Positions 29,216 to 44,717 of a DNA stretch of 64,000 nt are shown here, in pieces. The position numbers were made by a program, and so were the translations under genes. The notes beneath the pieces were generated by a model. That model saw nothing but the letters and a program-made list of their open reading frames with translations, was not told the origin of the DNA and ran no database searches. The stretch's first letter is position 1; each line of letters begins with the position of its first letter. Where the stretch lies: contig NZ_CP046600.1 of NCBI RefSeq assembly GCF_018278905.1, forward strand, positions 2,480,001-2,544,000. Reading direction: 5' to 3'. Origin of the DNA: Mycobacterium spongiae (lineage in GTDB: Bacteria > Actinomycetota > Actinomycetes > Mycobacteriales > Mycobacteriaceae).

Positions 29216-30121
29216 GTGGAGGTCGGGGCTGGCGATGTGGGGTCCGGCGTGCCCGAAGAAGCGCCGACCGCCCTGGTGCCGCCGCCCCCGCCGCGTTCTG
29301 CGCTACGGTGGCTGCACGCCACCAACCACAGCTCGGCTCTTGTGTCGTTTGTCCGCCGCGCACGACGGCTGTTGCCTGGCGATCCTGAATTCGGAGATCC
29401 ACTGTCCACCGCCGGTGACGGCGGTCCGCTTGTCGCGGCACGGGCCGCCGACCGGCTCCTGGGGGATCGCGACGCTGTGTCGCGCGAGCTCAGCCTGAGT
29501 GTCCTGCAGGTGTGGCAGGCGTTCGCCGAGGCCGTTTCCCGCCGGCCGGCTAACCCGGAAGTGACGCTGGTATTCACCGACCTGGTCGGTTTTTCGACAT
29601 GGGCGTTGCGGGCTGGCGACGATGCGGCCCTCACATTGCTGCGACAAGTGGCGCGGGCCGTTGAGTCGCCGCTGCTGGACGCGGGCGGACACATCGTCAA
29701 GCGGATGGGCGATGGGATCATGGCGGTATTCGGCGATCCGATCGTTGCCGTCAGGGCCGTGCTGGCCGCCCGCGATGCCCTGAAATCAATTGAGGTGGAA
29801 GGCTATAAGCCACGAATGCGGGTCGGCATCCACACCGGTCGACCGCAGCGGCTCGCCGCCGACTGGCTCGGCGTCGATGTCAACATCGCCGCTCGGGTAA
29901 TGGAGCGCGCCACGAAAGGTGGCATCATGGTGTCGAGCCCGACCCTGGACCTAATACCGCAAAGTGAGTTGGACGTGTTGGGCGTGGCGGCCAAGCGCGT
30001 GCGCAGACCCGTGTTTGCCAGCAGACTGACTGGCATTCCCCCGGACCTGGCGATTTATCGCCTCAAGACGCGGAGGGAGTCTTCACCCTCAGATGAGAAT
30101 TCCGACGCAGACGTGCAGTGA
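29216..30121 (+). CDS. Class III adenylate cyclase (Rv1647-like)
   Basis: A cytosolic nucleotide cyclase making cAMP from ATP. The catalytic domain occupies about residues 112-270: metal-binding Asp in LVFTDLVGFSTWALRAGDD near residue 121, second metal Asp in VKRMGDGIMAVFGDP near 165, and the transition-state Asn/Arg pair in DVNIAARVMER near 222. Residues before 110 are a Pro-rich and helical region of unknown role. GTG at 29216 is preferred (about 301 aa); TTG at 29180 would add 12 residues. It is followed 12 bases later by a membrane protein gene, as Rv1647-Rv1648 in M. tuberculosis. A possible cAMP-binding universal stress protein is encoded at 14.4 kb. Confidence 0.92.
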   Translation: MEVGAGDVGSGVPEEAPTALVPPPPPRSALRWLHATNHSSALVSFVRRARRLLPGDPEFGDPLSTAGDGGPLVAARAADRLLGDRDAVSRELSLSVLQVWQAFAEAVSRRPANPEVTLVFTDLVGFSTWALRAGDDAALTLLRQVARAVESPLLDAGGHIVKRMGDGIMAVFGDPIVAVRAVLAARDALKSIEVEGYKPRMRVGIHTGRPQRLAADWLGVDVNIAARVMERATKGGIMVSSPTLDLIPQSELDVLGVAAKRVRRPVFASRLTGIPPDLAIYRLKTRRESSPSDENSDADVQ

Positions 30122-30133
30122 TAGCAGGCGCCG

Positions 30134-30940
30134 ATGATGTACCGACTGCTGTATGGCCTCGCCCGGATTCGGTTCACCGTGGGGTATCTGGCAGTTCTTG
30201 TCTCAGTCAGCGTCGCGATCTTGTTGCTTGGCCCGGAGGCGCATGAGCGGGTGGTTCACAATGCCAGCACGAATCTGCACAACCTGACGCATGGGCATTT
30301 GGCAACGCTATGGAACAGTGCATTTGTCATCGACAAGGGCCCGCTGCTGTTCTGGTTGCCTGGCCTGGCGTGTCTGCTGACACTCGCCGAACTGCAGTTA
30401 CGCAGCCTTCGGCTAACCGTGGCGTTCATAGTCGGCCATATCGGCGCGACACTGCTGGTGGCGGCTGTTCTTTTGGCGGCCGTTCAGTTTGGCTGGTTGT
30501 CCGGGTCTATCACCCGGGCCAGCGACGTCGGAATGAGCTACGGCGCCCTTGCCGCCCTGGGAGCGTTGACTGCCGCCATTCCGCGGCGCGCACGGCCGGC
30601 GTGGATCGGGTGGTGGCTGGCGCTGGCCTTGACGACAGCGGTCGTTGGTGGGGATTTCACCGACGCTGGCCACGCGGTGTCGTTGTCACTGGGCATGGCT
30701 TTAGCGGTGCGATTCGCCCGGCCGATCCGTTGGACACCGATGCGCTACATGTTGCTCGTGGCGTCGTCCGGTTTCGGCTTCGTGCTGATGGCGCATACCG
30801 GGTGGACGCTGGCGAGTGGGGTCGTTGTCGGTGCCATGGGTGCAATGGCAGGCCAGATATTGGCGGTGCGGGGGAGGCCGCGCAGCTTGCGGTCCCCGGG
30901 GAGGCCGCTCAGTGTCCATCGGACAGTGCCGGGCCTCTGA
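30134..30940 (+). CDS. Conserved polytopic membrane protein (Rv1648-like)
   Basis: A 268-aa membrane protein. About six hydrophobic helices are visible: YLAVLVSVSVAILLLG, LLFWLPGLACLLTLAEL, VAFIVGHIGATLLVAAVLL, YGALAALGALTAAI, WIGWWLALALTTAVVGG and YMLLVASSGFGFVLMAHTGW. Its topology resembles rhomboid-like proteins, including a small-residue helix with GMSYGALAALG and a His in DAGHAVSLSLGMAL, but a clear GxSG Ser is not seen, so protease activity is not claimed. ATG at 30134 follows the cyclase gene by 12 bases, so the two are probably co-transcribed and may work together. Confidence 0.85.
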   Translation: MMYRLLYGLARIRFTVGYLAVLVSVSVAILLLGPEAHERVVHNASTNLHNLTHGHLATLWNSAFVIDKGPLLFWLPGLACLLTLAELQLRSLRLTVAFIVGHIGATLLVAAVLLAAVQFGWLSGSITRASDVGMSYGALAALGALTAAIPRRARPAWIGWWLALALTTAVVGGDFTDAGHAVSLSLGMALAVRFARPIRWTPMRYMLLVASSGFGFVLMAHTGWTLASGVVVGAMGAMAGQILAVRGRPRSLRSPGRPLSVHRTVPGL

Positions 30941-32189
<1,249 letters not shown>

Positions 32190-32190
<1 letters not shown>

Positions 32191-34703
32191 TGCGTGTTCC
32201 CTACAGCTGGCTGCGCGAGGTCGTCTGTGTTGGCGCCCCAGACTGGGACGTTGCCCCGGACCATCTCGCGCAAACGCTGGTCGGGATCGGCCACGAGGTC
32301 GAGGAGGTCATCACGCTCGGCCCGGTGGACGGGCCGCTGACCGTCGCGCGGGTGGCCGGCATCGAAGAGCTCACGGGCTTCAAGAAGCCAATCCGGGCCT
32401 GCACGGTCGACATCGGTGACGGTGAGCAGCGCGAGATCATCTGTGGTGCGACAAATTTCGTGGTCGACGATCTGGTTCTCGTGGCGCTTCCCGGGACCAC
32501 GCTGCCCGGTGGGTTCGCTATCACGGCCCGCAAGACCTATGGCCGCAACTCCGACGGGATGATCTGCTCAGCAGCGGAACTCGGATTGGGCGCAGACCAT
32601 TCCGGGATCCTGGTGCTGCCGCCCGCGACCGCCGATCCTGGGGCCGGCGGCGCCGGTGTACTCGGCCTCGACGACGTGGTCTTTCACCTGGCCATCACCC
32701 CCGACCGGGGCTACTGCATGTCGGTGCGCGGTCTGGCCCGCGAAATCGCGTGCGCCTACGATCTGGACTTCGTCGACCCTGCCGGCCAGTCGCGGGTGCC
32801 GCCACTGCCGGTCGAGGGACCGGCCTGGCCGGTGACGGTGCACCCAGAAACCGGGGTCCGGCGGTTCGCGCTGCGCCCGGTCGCCGGGATTGACCCGGCT
32901 GCGGTCTCGCCCTGGTGGCTGCAGCGTCGGCTGCTGCTCTCCGGAATCCGCACGACATCACCGGCCGTGGATGCGACCAACTACGTCATGCTCGAACTGG
33001 GCCATCCGATGCATGCCCACGACCGCGACCGGATCTCTGGGGGCTTCGGAGTGCGATTTGCCCGGCCTGGTGAGAAGGTCGTCACCCTCGACGACGTCGA
33101 GCGTCGCCTCGATGCGGTCGACGTCCTCATTGTCGATGACGTTGCGATCACCGCGATCGGTGGCGTGATGGGTGCCGCCAGCACCGAAGTGCACGCCGAT
33201 TCTGTCGATGTCCTCCTTGAGGCCGCGGTGTGGGACCCGGCGGCGATATCGCGCACCCAGCGGCGGTTGCACCTACCCAGCGAGGCCGCCCGTCGCTATG
33301 AGCGTGCGGTGGACCCGGCCATTTCGGTTGCCGCTCTCGACCGATGTGCGGCGCTTCTGGCCGAGATCGCCGGAGGTAAAGTTTCGCCGACCCTGACCGA
33401 TTGGCGGGGCGACCCGCCGCGAGATGACTGGTCACCGCCGGCGGTCGAGATCGCCGCCGACCTGCCAGACCGTGTCGCCGGGGTGACATATGCCCCGGGC
33501 ACGACCGCCCGGCGCCTGGCCCAAATCGGCGCCCACGTGGTCCACCTGGCCGATCCCGCCGAGGCGTTGACGGCGTTGGCGGTGACCCCGCCGAGTTGGC
33601 GGCCCGATCTCTTGGCGCCCGCCGACCTCGTCGAGGAGGTGCTGCGACTCGAGGGCCTTGGGGTAATTCCGTCGGTGCTGCCATCGGCACCCGCGGGGCG
33701 GGGACTCAGCGCCACGCAGAAGCGGCGTCGTGCGATCAGCAAGTCGCTGGCACTGTCCGGCTACGTGGAGATCCTGCCTACGCCGTTCTTGCCCGCGGGG
33801 GTGTTCGACCTTTGGGGACTGCCGCCCGAGGACCGGCGACGCACGACGACACACGTGCTCAACCCGTTGGAGGCCGACCGTCCGGAGCTAGCCACGACGA
33901 TGCTGCCGGCATTGCTGGAAGCGTTGGTCCGCAACGTGTCCCGCGGTATCGCCGACATTGCCTTGTATGCGATCGCGCAAGTGGTCCAGCCGACCGAGCG
34001 GACTCGCGGTGTCGAACTCATCCCCGTCGATCGCCGACCGACCGATGATGAGTTCGCGTTGCTGGATGCATCCTTGCCGCGGCAACCGCAGTACGTCGCA
34101 GCGGTGTTGGCCGGGTTGCGCGAACCCCGCGGACCATGGGGGCCGGGTCGCGTGGTCGAGGCGGCCGACGCTTTCGAGGCCGTGCGAATCATCGCGCGTG
34201 CCAGCGGCGTCGACGTGAACCTGCGCACCGCCCAGTACCTTCCGTGGCACCCGGGCCGGTGTGCGGAAGTGCTGGTCGGAGAGGCGATCGTGGGTCACGC
34301 GGGGCAGCTGCACCCGGCGGTGGTCGAGCGCACCGGCTTGCCGAAGGGCACCTGCGCCCTGGAGCTGAATCTCGATGAGATTCCCATCGTCGATGCGTTG
34401 CCGGCTCCGCGCGTGTCTCCGTTTCCCGCGGTGTTCCAGGACCTCAGCCTGGTGGTGGCCGCGAACGTGTCCGCTGCGACGGTGGCCGACGCCGTTCGCG
34501 AGGGAGCCGGTGAGTTGCTGGAGGACGTTCAGTTGTTCGACGTTTTCACCGGCCAGCAGATTGGCGCGGAACGCAAGTCACTGACCTTCGCGCTGCGATT
34601 CCGCGCGCCGGACCGGACGCTGACCGAAGACGACGCCAGTGCGGCTCGCGACGCGGCGGTGCGATGTGCTGCTGAGCGGGTCGGTGCCGTGCTGCGCAGC
34701 TGA
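32190..34703 (+). CDS. pheT: Phenylalanyl-tRNA synthetase beta subunit
   Basis: The 837-aa beta subunit provides tRNA binding and editing. An EMAP/OB-type tRNA-binding domain lies at about residues 40-160 ([20 protein letters not shown]), then the B3/B4 editing domain around 210-390 ([25 protein letters not shown]), the B5 domain around 400-480, the inactive synthetase-like core and a C-terminal ferredoxin-fold anticodon-binding domain from about 745 ([20 protein letters not shown]). ATG at 32190 overlaps the last base of the pheS stop. No terminator is obvious directly after the gene. Confidence 0.97.
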
Positions 34704-34944
34704 GCCCACGTTTTCCGATCACGCTGGGTACCGGCAGAGCGGCGCGCGGTGACCGGCTTGCTTGCCCACGATGCGGCTCCCGCGCGGGCTCCATAACTTG
34801 CGTAGACGATGGGGCTAAGGTGATGTCACAATGTAACGTGGTAAAACCCTGGTTTTGCTGCGCTCGAAGGGCGTGCGAGATTAGGCTCAATTTGCCCCGA
34901 TGACCACTCCATGGCCGTCGCGCTAAGTCGAGGGGAGATCGACC
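34704..34944 (+). promoter_or_regulatory. Intergenic region before third PE gene, with palindrome
   Basis: No gene in 241 bases. The palindrome AAAACC-CT-GGTTTT at 34853-34866 lies about 80 bases before the PE start and could be an operator or a small cruciform. AGGGGAGA just before the GTG at 34945 is the ribosome site. Confidence 0.4.
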
Positions 34945-36420
34945 GTGTCGTTCGTAAGGATGTCACCGGATCTGGTGACCGCGGCGGCAGGGGACTTGGC
35001 AGGCATTCGCTCTTTACTCGGTGAAGCCAACGCGGCCGCGGCCGCGCTCACGACGGGGGGATTAGCCCCGGCCGCCGACGGGGTGTCCATGATCGTCGCA
35101 GAAGTATTCGGCGCGCACGCCCAGGAGTATCAAGGCCTCAGCGCCCAAATGGGCGCGTTTCACGACGAGATCATCAGGCTGATGAACGGCAGCGTGGCCG
35201 CGTATCTGAGCACCGAGCTCGCCAATGCTGAGCAAGCTGTGGTGAACGCGGTGAATGCGCCCGCCCAAGCGCTGCTGGGCAGCCCGTTGATCGGTGGGGC
35301 TGCCAGCGCGGCCGTCGAACCCGCCGGCGCAGCGGCCAGCCCGGTAGCCGGTGGCCCCGTAGCAGCCGGCAGCGCGGCCGCCGCCGCGCCCGTCGCTGGC
35401 ACGCCCTTGACCGCTGCCTCTGTTGCCGGGGCGGCAGCCCGGGGCGCGCTCGGTGCCGAGGGTGGTGTCGCGCCGCTCCTGTCGGCTCGCGCCGTCGACG
35501 GCGTGCCCGCCGCCGCGGAGGCCGTCGCCGCACCCGCTGCCATCAACCCCGCACCCGCTGCCCTCAATCCCGCGCCCGAGGCGCTCGGTCCCGCGCTCGC
35601 GGCGCCTGCGCTTGCGCAACCGGCAGCCAGCCACGCACCTGCCACGACCGGCAGTGTGTATGGAGCCGGTCAGGCCGGCGCCGCCGCGGCAGCTGAGGCC
35701 GTCCCGGCCGCCCAAAGTTTTAGTCTTCCACTAGGTCCTTTGCAATTGTCGGCGAGCTTCACTGACCCGACCTTTGGCGACGGTTCCTTCAGTGCAGCCG
35801 GGAATGTAGCGGCGACCCTCACCACTCCGTTTGGTCCTGTGGCGTTGTTGTCGGCGAGCGGGACCGCGAACGTCCCTCTCACTGGCGAGATTTTTGTCGG
35901 CGCGAATGGAACGTCTCCGCTAGGTGCTGTCGGGGCGTCGCTGAGTGGGACCGCCGTGATGACTCCCGAGGGGCCGGCAATCCAAATCACCGAGGGAACG
36001 CTCAACCTGCCTCCCTCGATCCCGTTGATGGCCGCTCAGGCAGGTCCGTACGTCACTGGCGGGGCCTCGCTTCTCAATAGCGCCGACACCGTCTTCACCG
36101 AACTGACCAGCGGGAACGTGCTCGGGGCCGCCAACGCGCTGGTGAGCGCCCCCCTCAACTATGGCGAGGCCGTTCTGTTTGGTCAGACGACCGTCGCGCT
36201 GCCCGGCCCCTTGCTCACATCAGCTCTGGGCCTACCAGCCACGCCTCAAGTGCATATTCCCTTTGGCGGCGTTTTCGCTCCTCTTGAGCCGCTGACGATT
36301 TCCTGGCCGACATTTGGCGATGGCGCAGGGGCCATCATAGGTTCAGAAATTGAGCTGCAAGGTACCGGATTCGGTGGCCTTGTCCCCCTCTTCCTGAACT
36401 CAGTCGGTTTGACGACCTAG
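34945..36420 (+). CDS. PE family protein with Ala/Pro-rich linker and beta-rich domain
   Basis: A 491-aa PE protein starting at GTG 34945. The PE domain (SFVRMSPDLVTAAAGDLAGI) ends in the secretion motif YLSTE. Residues about 115-245 are a low-complexity Ala/Pro/Gly linker that includes PAAINPAPAALNPAPEALGP. From about residue 255 to the end it repeats, block by block, the C-terminal domain of the PE protein at 26648 (TLTTPFGPVALLSASGTAN, GANGTSPLGAVGASLSGT, PQVHIPFGGVFAPLEPL, FGGLVPLFLNSVG). The two are evident paralogues that differ mainly by the linker. Location after pheT matches the slot of PE_PGRS30 in M. tuberculosis, though that gene lies on the opposite strand there. Confidence 0.92.
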   Translation: MSFVRMSPDLVTAAAGDLAGIRSLLGEANAAAAALTTGGLAPAADGVSMIVAEVFGAHAQEYQGLSAQMGAFHDEIIRLMNGSVAAYLSTELANAEQAVVNAVNAPAQALLGSPLIGGAASAAVEPAGAAASPVAGGPVAAGSAAAAAPVAGTPLTAASVAGAAARGALGAEGGVAPLLSARAVDGVPAAAEAVAAPAAINPAPAALNPAPEALGPALAAPALAQPAASHAPATTGSVYGAGQAGAAAAAEAVPAAQSFSLPLGPLQLSASFTDPTFGDGSFSAAGNVAATLTTPFGPVALLSASGTANVPLTGEIFVGANGTSPLGAVGASLSGTAVMTPEGPAIQITEGTLNLPPSIPLMAAQAGPYVTGGASLLNSADTVFTELTSGNVLGAANALVSAPLNYGEAVLFGQTTVALPGPLLTSALGLPATPQVHIPFGGVFAPLEPLTISWPTFGDGAGAIIGSEIELQGTGFGGLVPLFLNSVGLTT

Positions 36421-36619
36421 TCGCAGCCTGCCTCGGTCGTCAACCAGCAGGGGACGCCTGCGCAATCGGCTCGTCTCTCACAGCTCTCTCACAGCGCCGT
36501 CGACGTTACGGCGGGGAAAACACTCGTTTTCCCGCGAGTGACCTAGGACACAAATACGCTTACTATCGCCTGGCGTTTCTCACGTCCTGCAGGCACGGGT
36601 GACTCGAGGGGAGACAATG

Positions 36620-39166
36620 ATGTCGTTCTTGGTTGTGCAACCGGAAGTGGTGACGGCGGCGGCCGCAAATCTGAGCGGGATTCGGTCAGCGTTGTCGGAA
36701 GCGGCGGCCGCCGCATCGGCCCCCACGACCGGGCTGGCGGCGGCAGCCGCTGACGAGGTGTCGGCGGCTGTCGCGCAGTTGTTCGGCGCTTACGGCCAGG
36801 AATTCCAAGCGCTCAACGTCCGAGCGGCGGCATTTCATGCCGAATTCGTGAGTTTGATCGAGGGAGGCGCGGCTGCGTACGCCAGCGCCGAAGCCAGCAG
36901 CGCATCGCCGCTCGGGCAGCTACTCGGTGCCGTGAATGCACCGGCCCAGTCGCTACTGGGGCGCCCCTTGATCGGCAACGGTGCCGACGGTACCGCCGCG
37001 TCACCGAACGGCGGAGATGGCGGAATATTGTTCGGCAACGGTGGTAACGGTTTCACGCAGACCGCGGACGGGGTCGCCGGCGGGTCAGGCGGCTCGGCCG
37101 GGCTGATCGGCAACGGCGGAAACGGCGGCGGCGGCGGTGGCGGTGGCGGTGTTGGCGGAGCCGGTGGCATCGGCGGCGCCGGGGGACTGTTGTATGGCAG
37201 CGGCGGAAACGGTGGCAGCGGCGGGGTCGGTGTGGGGGGCACCGGCGCCGGTGGTGCCGGCGGCAGCTCTGTGCTGTTCGGCAACGGCGGGAACGGCGGA
37301 AGCGGGCCGTCTGGCGGCACCGCGGGTCGGGCCGGGTTGTTCGTCGGCAACGGTGGCGACGCGGGCGTTGGGTCCGGGCTGGCCGGCGCGAGTGGCGGGG
37401 TGTTCGGTGACGGCGGCAACGGTGGGTCCAGCGACACGGCCGCCGGCGGCAACGGCGGTAATGCCTTCTTCGGGAACGGCGGCGACGGCGGCTCAAGCCT
37501 CGCGGGTGCCGGCGGTGCCGGTGGGAGCGCCATGATCGGCAACGGCGGCGACGGCGGCGCGGCCGGCGGCGCTGCCAGCGCGGCCGGCGGCAAAGGCGGC
37601 AGTGCCGGGATCTACGGCGACGGCGGGGCCGGCGGGGCTGGCGGCGCCGGCGCCGAGGTGCCAGTCGCCGGATTTGAAGTTGGCCTGGCGGGCGGTTTCG
37701 GCGGTGCGGGCGGTAGCGCTGGGCTATTCGGAGGTAACGGTGGCTCCGGCGGGGACGGTGGGGACGGTGGGTCCACCACTTTTCCTCTCATTGCTGGCGG
37801 TAATGGCGGCAACGGCGGGGCTGGCGGCACCGCCAGCCTGTTCGGCAACGGTGGCGCCGGCGGTAACGCCGGCGCCGGCGGGACCGGTGGCGATGGTCCC
37901 ACCGGCACAGGCGGTGTTGGCGGCGCCGCTGGTAACGGCGGCAGTGCTGGGCTGCTCTTCGGCGACGGTGGGGCCGGTGGGACCGGAGGGGCCGGTGGGA
38001 CCGGTGGTGACCTCGGCAAAGGCGGTGCGGGCGGGACCGCTGGTAACGGCGGCAACGCTGGGGTTGTCTTCGGAAATGGAGGGGACGGCGGGGACGGCGG
38101 AGCGGGCGGGCCCCGCGGGAGCATAGGCGCTTCAGGTGGGGACGGGGCTAACGGCGGCAATGGTGGCAACGCCACGTTATTCGGTACCGGCGGGGCCGCT
38201 GGCGCAGGTGGGGCCGGTGGAGAACCCGGCGCAGGCTCACCCGGGGGTCCGGGCAACCCCGGCACCAACGGGCTGTTCGGGACCGGCGGCGCACTCGGCG
38301 CGGCCGCGGTCGCTCCCTCTGCCGCGAGCACCGAAACGGTGCTGGGGCCGTACGAGAATCTCATCACCAACACGGTCACCAACCTGCAGGACATCGGCGA
38401 TACCTGGCTGGCCAACCCGTCGCCCTTCCTGGGGCAGTTCGTTGCCAACCAGTTCGGCTACGGGTCGCTGACCTTCGATGCGTTGTTGAGTGCCACTCGG
38501 GACTTCACGATCGGGCTGGCCGGTATACCGCCGAGCCTGTTGTCGGGTGACGTGTTGTCTGCGTTGGTAGGTCTCTTCGTCAGCGGTATTGACGCCAGTG
38601 ACCTGTCGAACATCATGCTGCTCGGCACCGTGGGAGATCTGCTACCCATCGGGACGATCCCCGGAGACATTTCGCAGAACTTCACCAACCTGGTCAGGAC
38701 GGTTCTGGACACCAGCATCTCCTTCACGCTCGATACCACGACGTTGGATGGGGTGGCGACCGTCGGATTGCCGCTGGCGATAACCCTCAACGCTGTGGGT
38801 TCGCCGATTACGACGGCGCTGGCGACTGCCGATAGCGCGACGGCGATTGTGACTGCCTTGCAGGCAGGCAACCTCGAGGCGGCAGCGACCGCACTGATCG
38901 GCGCTCCCGCCAACATCGCCAACGGCTTCCTCAACGGCGAGGCGACATTGCCGCTGGCGTTGCCGCTGTCTCAGACGGCGGGGGTTCCGGTGGCTCTGGA
39001 TATTCCCGTGGGAGGCATTCTTTCGCCCCTCCGGCCGTTGGTGGCCAACGTAGATGCCCCGGGCATAGGGCCAGTGTCCATCACGCTCGAAGGGACGCCG
39101 GGCGGTGGCATCATTCCCGCGCTAGTCAATTTCGCGCCGGCACAACTCGCGGCGGCAATCGCCTAG
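36620..39166 (+). CDS. PE_PGRS family protein with unique C-terminal domain
   Basis: An 848-aa PE_PGRS protein. ATG at 36620 is chosen because the ribosome site GAGGGGAG (36606-36613) is best spaced for it; ATG 36617 and GTG 36599 are alternatives. Residues about 1-100 are the PE domain with secretion motif YASAE, followed by the linker NAPAQSLLGRPLIGNG. Residues about 130-560 are Gly-Gly-X repeats of the PGRS type, a calcium-binding beta-roll in studied members. The last 280 residues (from STETVLGPYENLITNTVTNL) are not Gly-rich and end in APANIANGFLNGE, IPVGGILSPLRPL and GGGIIPALVNF, the terminal module shared with the neighbouring PE proteins. Surface location is expected. Confidence 0.93.
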   Translation: MSFLVVQPEVVTAAAANLSGIRSALSEAAAAASAPTTGLAAAAADEVSAAVAQLFGAYGQEFQALNVRAAAFHAEFVSLIEGGAAAYASAEASSASPLGQLLGAVNAPAQSLLGRPLIGNGADGTAASPNGGDGGILFGNGGNGFTQTADGVAGGSGGSAGLIGNGGNGGGGGGGGGVGGAGGIGGAGGLLYGSGGNGGSGGVGVGGTGAGGAGGSSVLFGNGGNGGSGPSGGTAGRAGLFVGNGGDAGVGSGLAGASGGVFGDGGNGGSSDTAAGGNGGNAFFGNGGDGGSSLAGAGGAGGSAMIGNGGDGGAAGGAASAAGGKGGSAGIYGDGGAGGAGGAGAEVPVAGFEVGLAGGFGGAGGSAGLFGGNGGSGGDGGDGGSTTFPLIAGGNGGNGGAGGTASLFGNGGAGGNAGAGGTGGDGPTGTGGVGGAAGNGGSAGLLFGDGGAGGTGGAGGTGGDLGKGGAGGTAGNGGNAGVVFGNGGDGGDGGAGGPRGSIGASGGDGANGGNGGNATLFGTGGAAGAGGAGGEPGAGSPGGPGNPGTNGLFGTGGALGAAAVAPSAASTETVLGPYENLITNTVTNLQDIGDTWLANPSPFLGQFVANQFGYGSLTFDALLSATRDFTIGLAGIPPSLLSGDVLSALVGLFVSGIDASDLSNIMLLGTVGDLLPIGTIPGDISQNFTNLVRTVLDTSISFTLDTTTLDGVATVGLPLAITLNAVGSPITTALATADSATAIVTALQAGNLEAAATALIGAPANIANGFLNGEATLPLALPLSQTAGVPVALDIPVGGILSPLRPLVANVDAPGIGPVSITLEGTPGGGIIPALVNFAPAQLAAAIA
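37012..38290 (+). repeat. PGRS repeat region
   Basis: About 1.3 kb of GC-rich imperfect triplet-based repeats (GGC GGN AAC GGC type) encode the Gly-Gly-Ala/Gly-Asn-Gly pattern. FGNGGNGG-like units recur about every 25-35 residues. Such regions are a known source of length change by recombination. Confidence 0.93.
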
Positions 39167-39257
39167 TCGCTGTCCTGATCGCGGGGCTAGGCCGCCGTTG
39201 GCCCGACGGTGGCCCGGCGCCGTGTTGTGCCAGCTCGCCGGCACCTTAGAGAATCTA

Positions 39258-41608
<2,351 letters not shown>

Positions 41609-41612
<4 letters not shown>

Positions 41613-41661
41613 GCCGCGCCGGCGACGATGCAGAGCGAAGCGATGAGGAGGAGCGGCGCGT
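41609..41661 (+). repeat. MIRU, 53 bp, argJ-argB junction
   Basis: A 53-base unit from ATGAGCCGCGCCGGCGACGA to the base before the argB ATG. It contains the argJ stop (TGA in ATGA) at its left end and GAGGAGGAGCGG, which serves as the argB ribosome site, near its right end. The type and size match the short MIRU class known from M. tuberculosis; the argF-argR junction has another copy of identical length. Confidence 0.9.
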
Positions 41662-42539
41662 ATGAGCGTTGACGCGGTGCCGACCCAGGTCAAGGCGCAG
41701 GTGCTAGCCGAAGCCCTGCCCTGGCTCAAGCAGCTGCACGATGAGATCGTCGTCGTCAAATACGGCGGCAACGCGATGACCGACAACGAACTGCGGCATG
41801 CCTTTGCGGCGGATATGGCGTTCTTGCGCAACTGTGGCATCCATCCCGTGGTGGTCCATGGTGGCGGACCCCAGATCAGTGCGATGCTGCGACGGCTGGG
41901 CATCGAGGGCGACTTCAAGGGCGGATTCCGGGTCACCACACCGGAAGTGCTCGATGTGGCGCGCATGGTGTTGTTCGGTCAGGTGGGCCGCGAGTTGGTC
42001 AACTTGATCAATGCGCATGGGCCCTATGCCGTTGGGGTCACAGGCGAGGATGCGCAGCTGTTCACCGCGGTGCGGCGCAGCGTCACCGTCGACGGCGTGG
42101 CGACCGACATCGGGCTGGTGGGGGACGTCGATCGGGTCAGCACAGCGGCATTGCTCGATCTGATTGCGGCTGGACGGATCCCGGTGGTGTCTACGTTGGC
42201 CCCGGATGCCGACGGCGTCGTGCACAACATCAACGCCGATACCGCGGCGGCGGCGCTCGCCGAAGCTCTGGGCGCCGAAAAGCTCTTGATGCTGACCGAT
42301 ATCGAAGGTTTGTACACCCGTTGGCCGGAGCGCGACTCGCTGGTCAGCGAAATCGATACCGCCACACTGGCGCAACTGCTACCGACCTTAGAGTCGGGCA
42401 TGATCCCCAAGGTTGAAGCATGTCTGCGGGCTGTCGAGGGAGGCGTACCCAGTGCGCATGTCATCGACGGGCGGGTCAAACACTGCGTATTGGTCGAGCT
42501 GTTCACGAACGACGGGACCGGGACCAAGGTGGTAGCCGC

Positions 42540-42543
<4 letters not shown>
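41662..42543 (+). CDS. argB: N-acetylglutamate kinase
   Basis: ArgB phosphorylates N-acetylglutamate, the second step and usually the arginine-inhibited step of the pathway. The 293-aa product has the amino-acid kinase motifs VVKYGGNAM (catalytic Lys), [15 protein letters not shown] and [20 protein letters not shown]. The N-terminal helix before VVKYGG is of the length seen in arginine-sensitive hexameric enzymes, so feedback inhibition is likely. ATG at 41662 uses the ribosome site at the end of the MIRU. The stop overlaps the argD start (ATGA). Confidence 0.97.

Positions 42544-44717
<2,174 letters not shown>

Noticed and set aside
30134..30940. Rhomboid protease
   Set aside because: Helix pattern is similar, but the GxSG catalytic Ser motif was not found, so only a membrane protein is called.
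36835..37593. Pro-rich minus-strand frame opposite the PE_PGRS gene
   Set aside because: It is the complement of GGC/GGN repeats, giving Pro/Pro/Ala runs. The plus-strand frame is a clear PE_PGRS protein.
37012..38290. CRISPR-like regular repeats
   Set aside because: The repeats are short Gly codon patterns without constant repeat/unique spacer structure and lie inside a coding frame.
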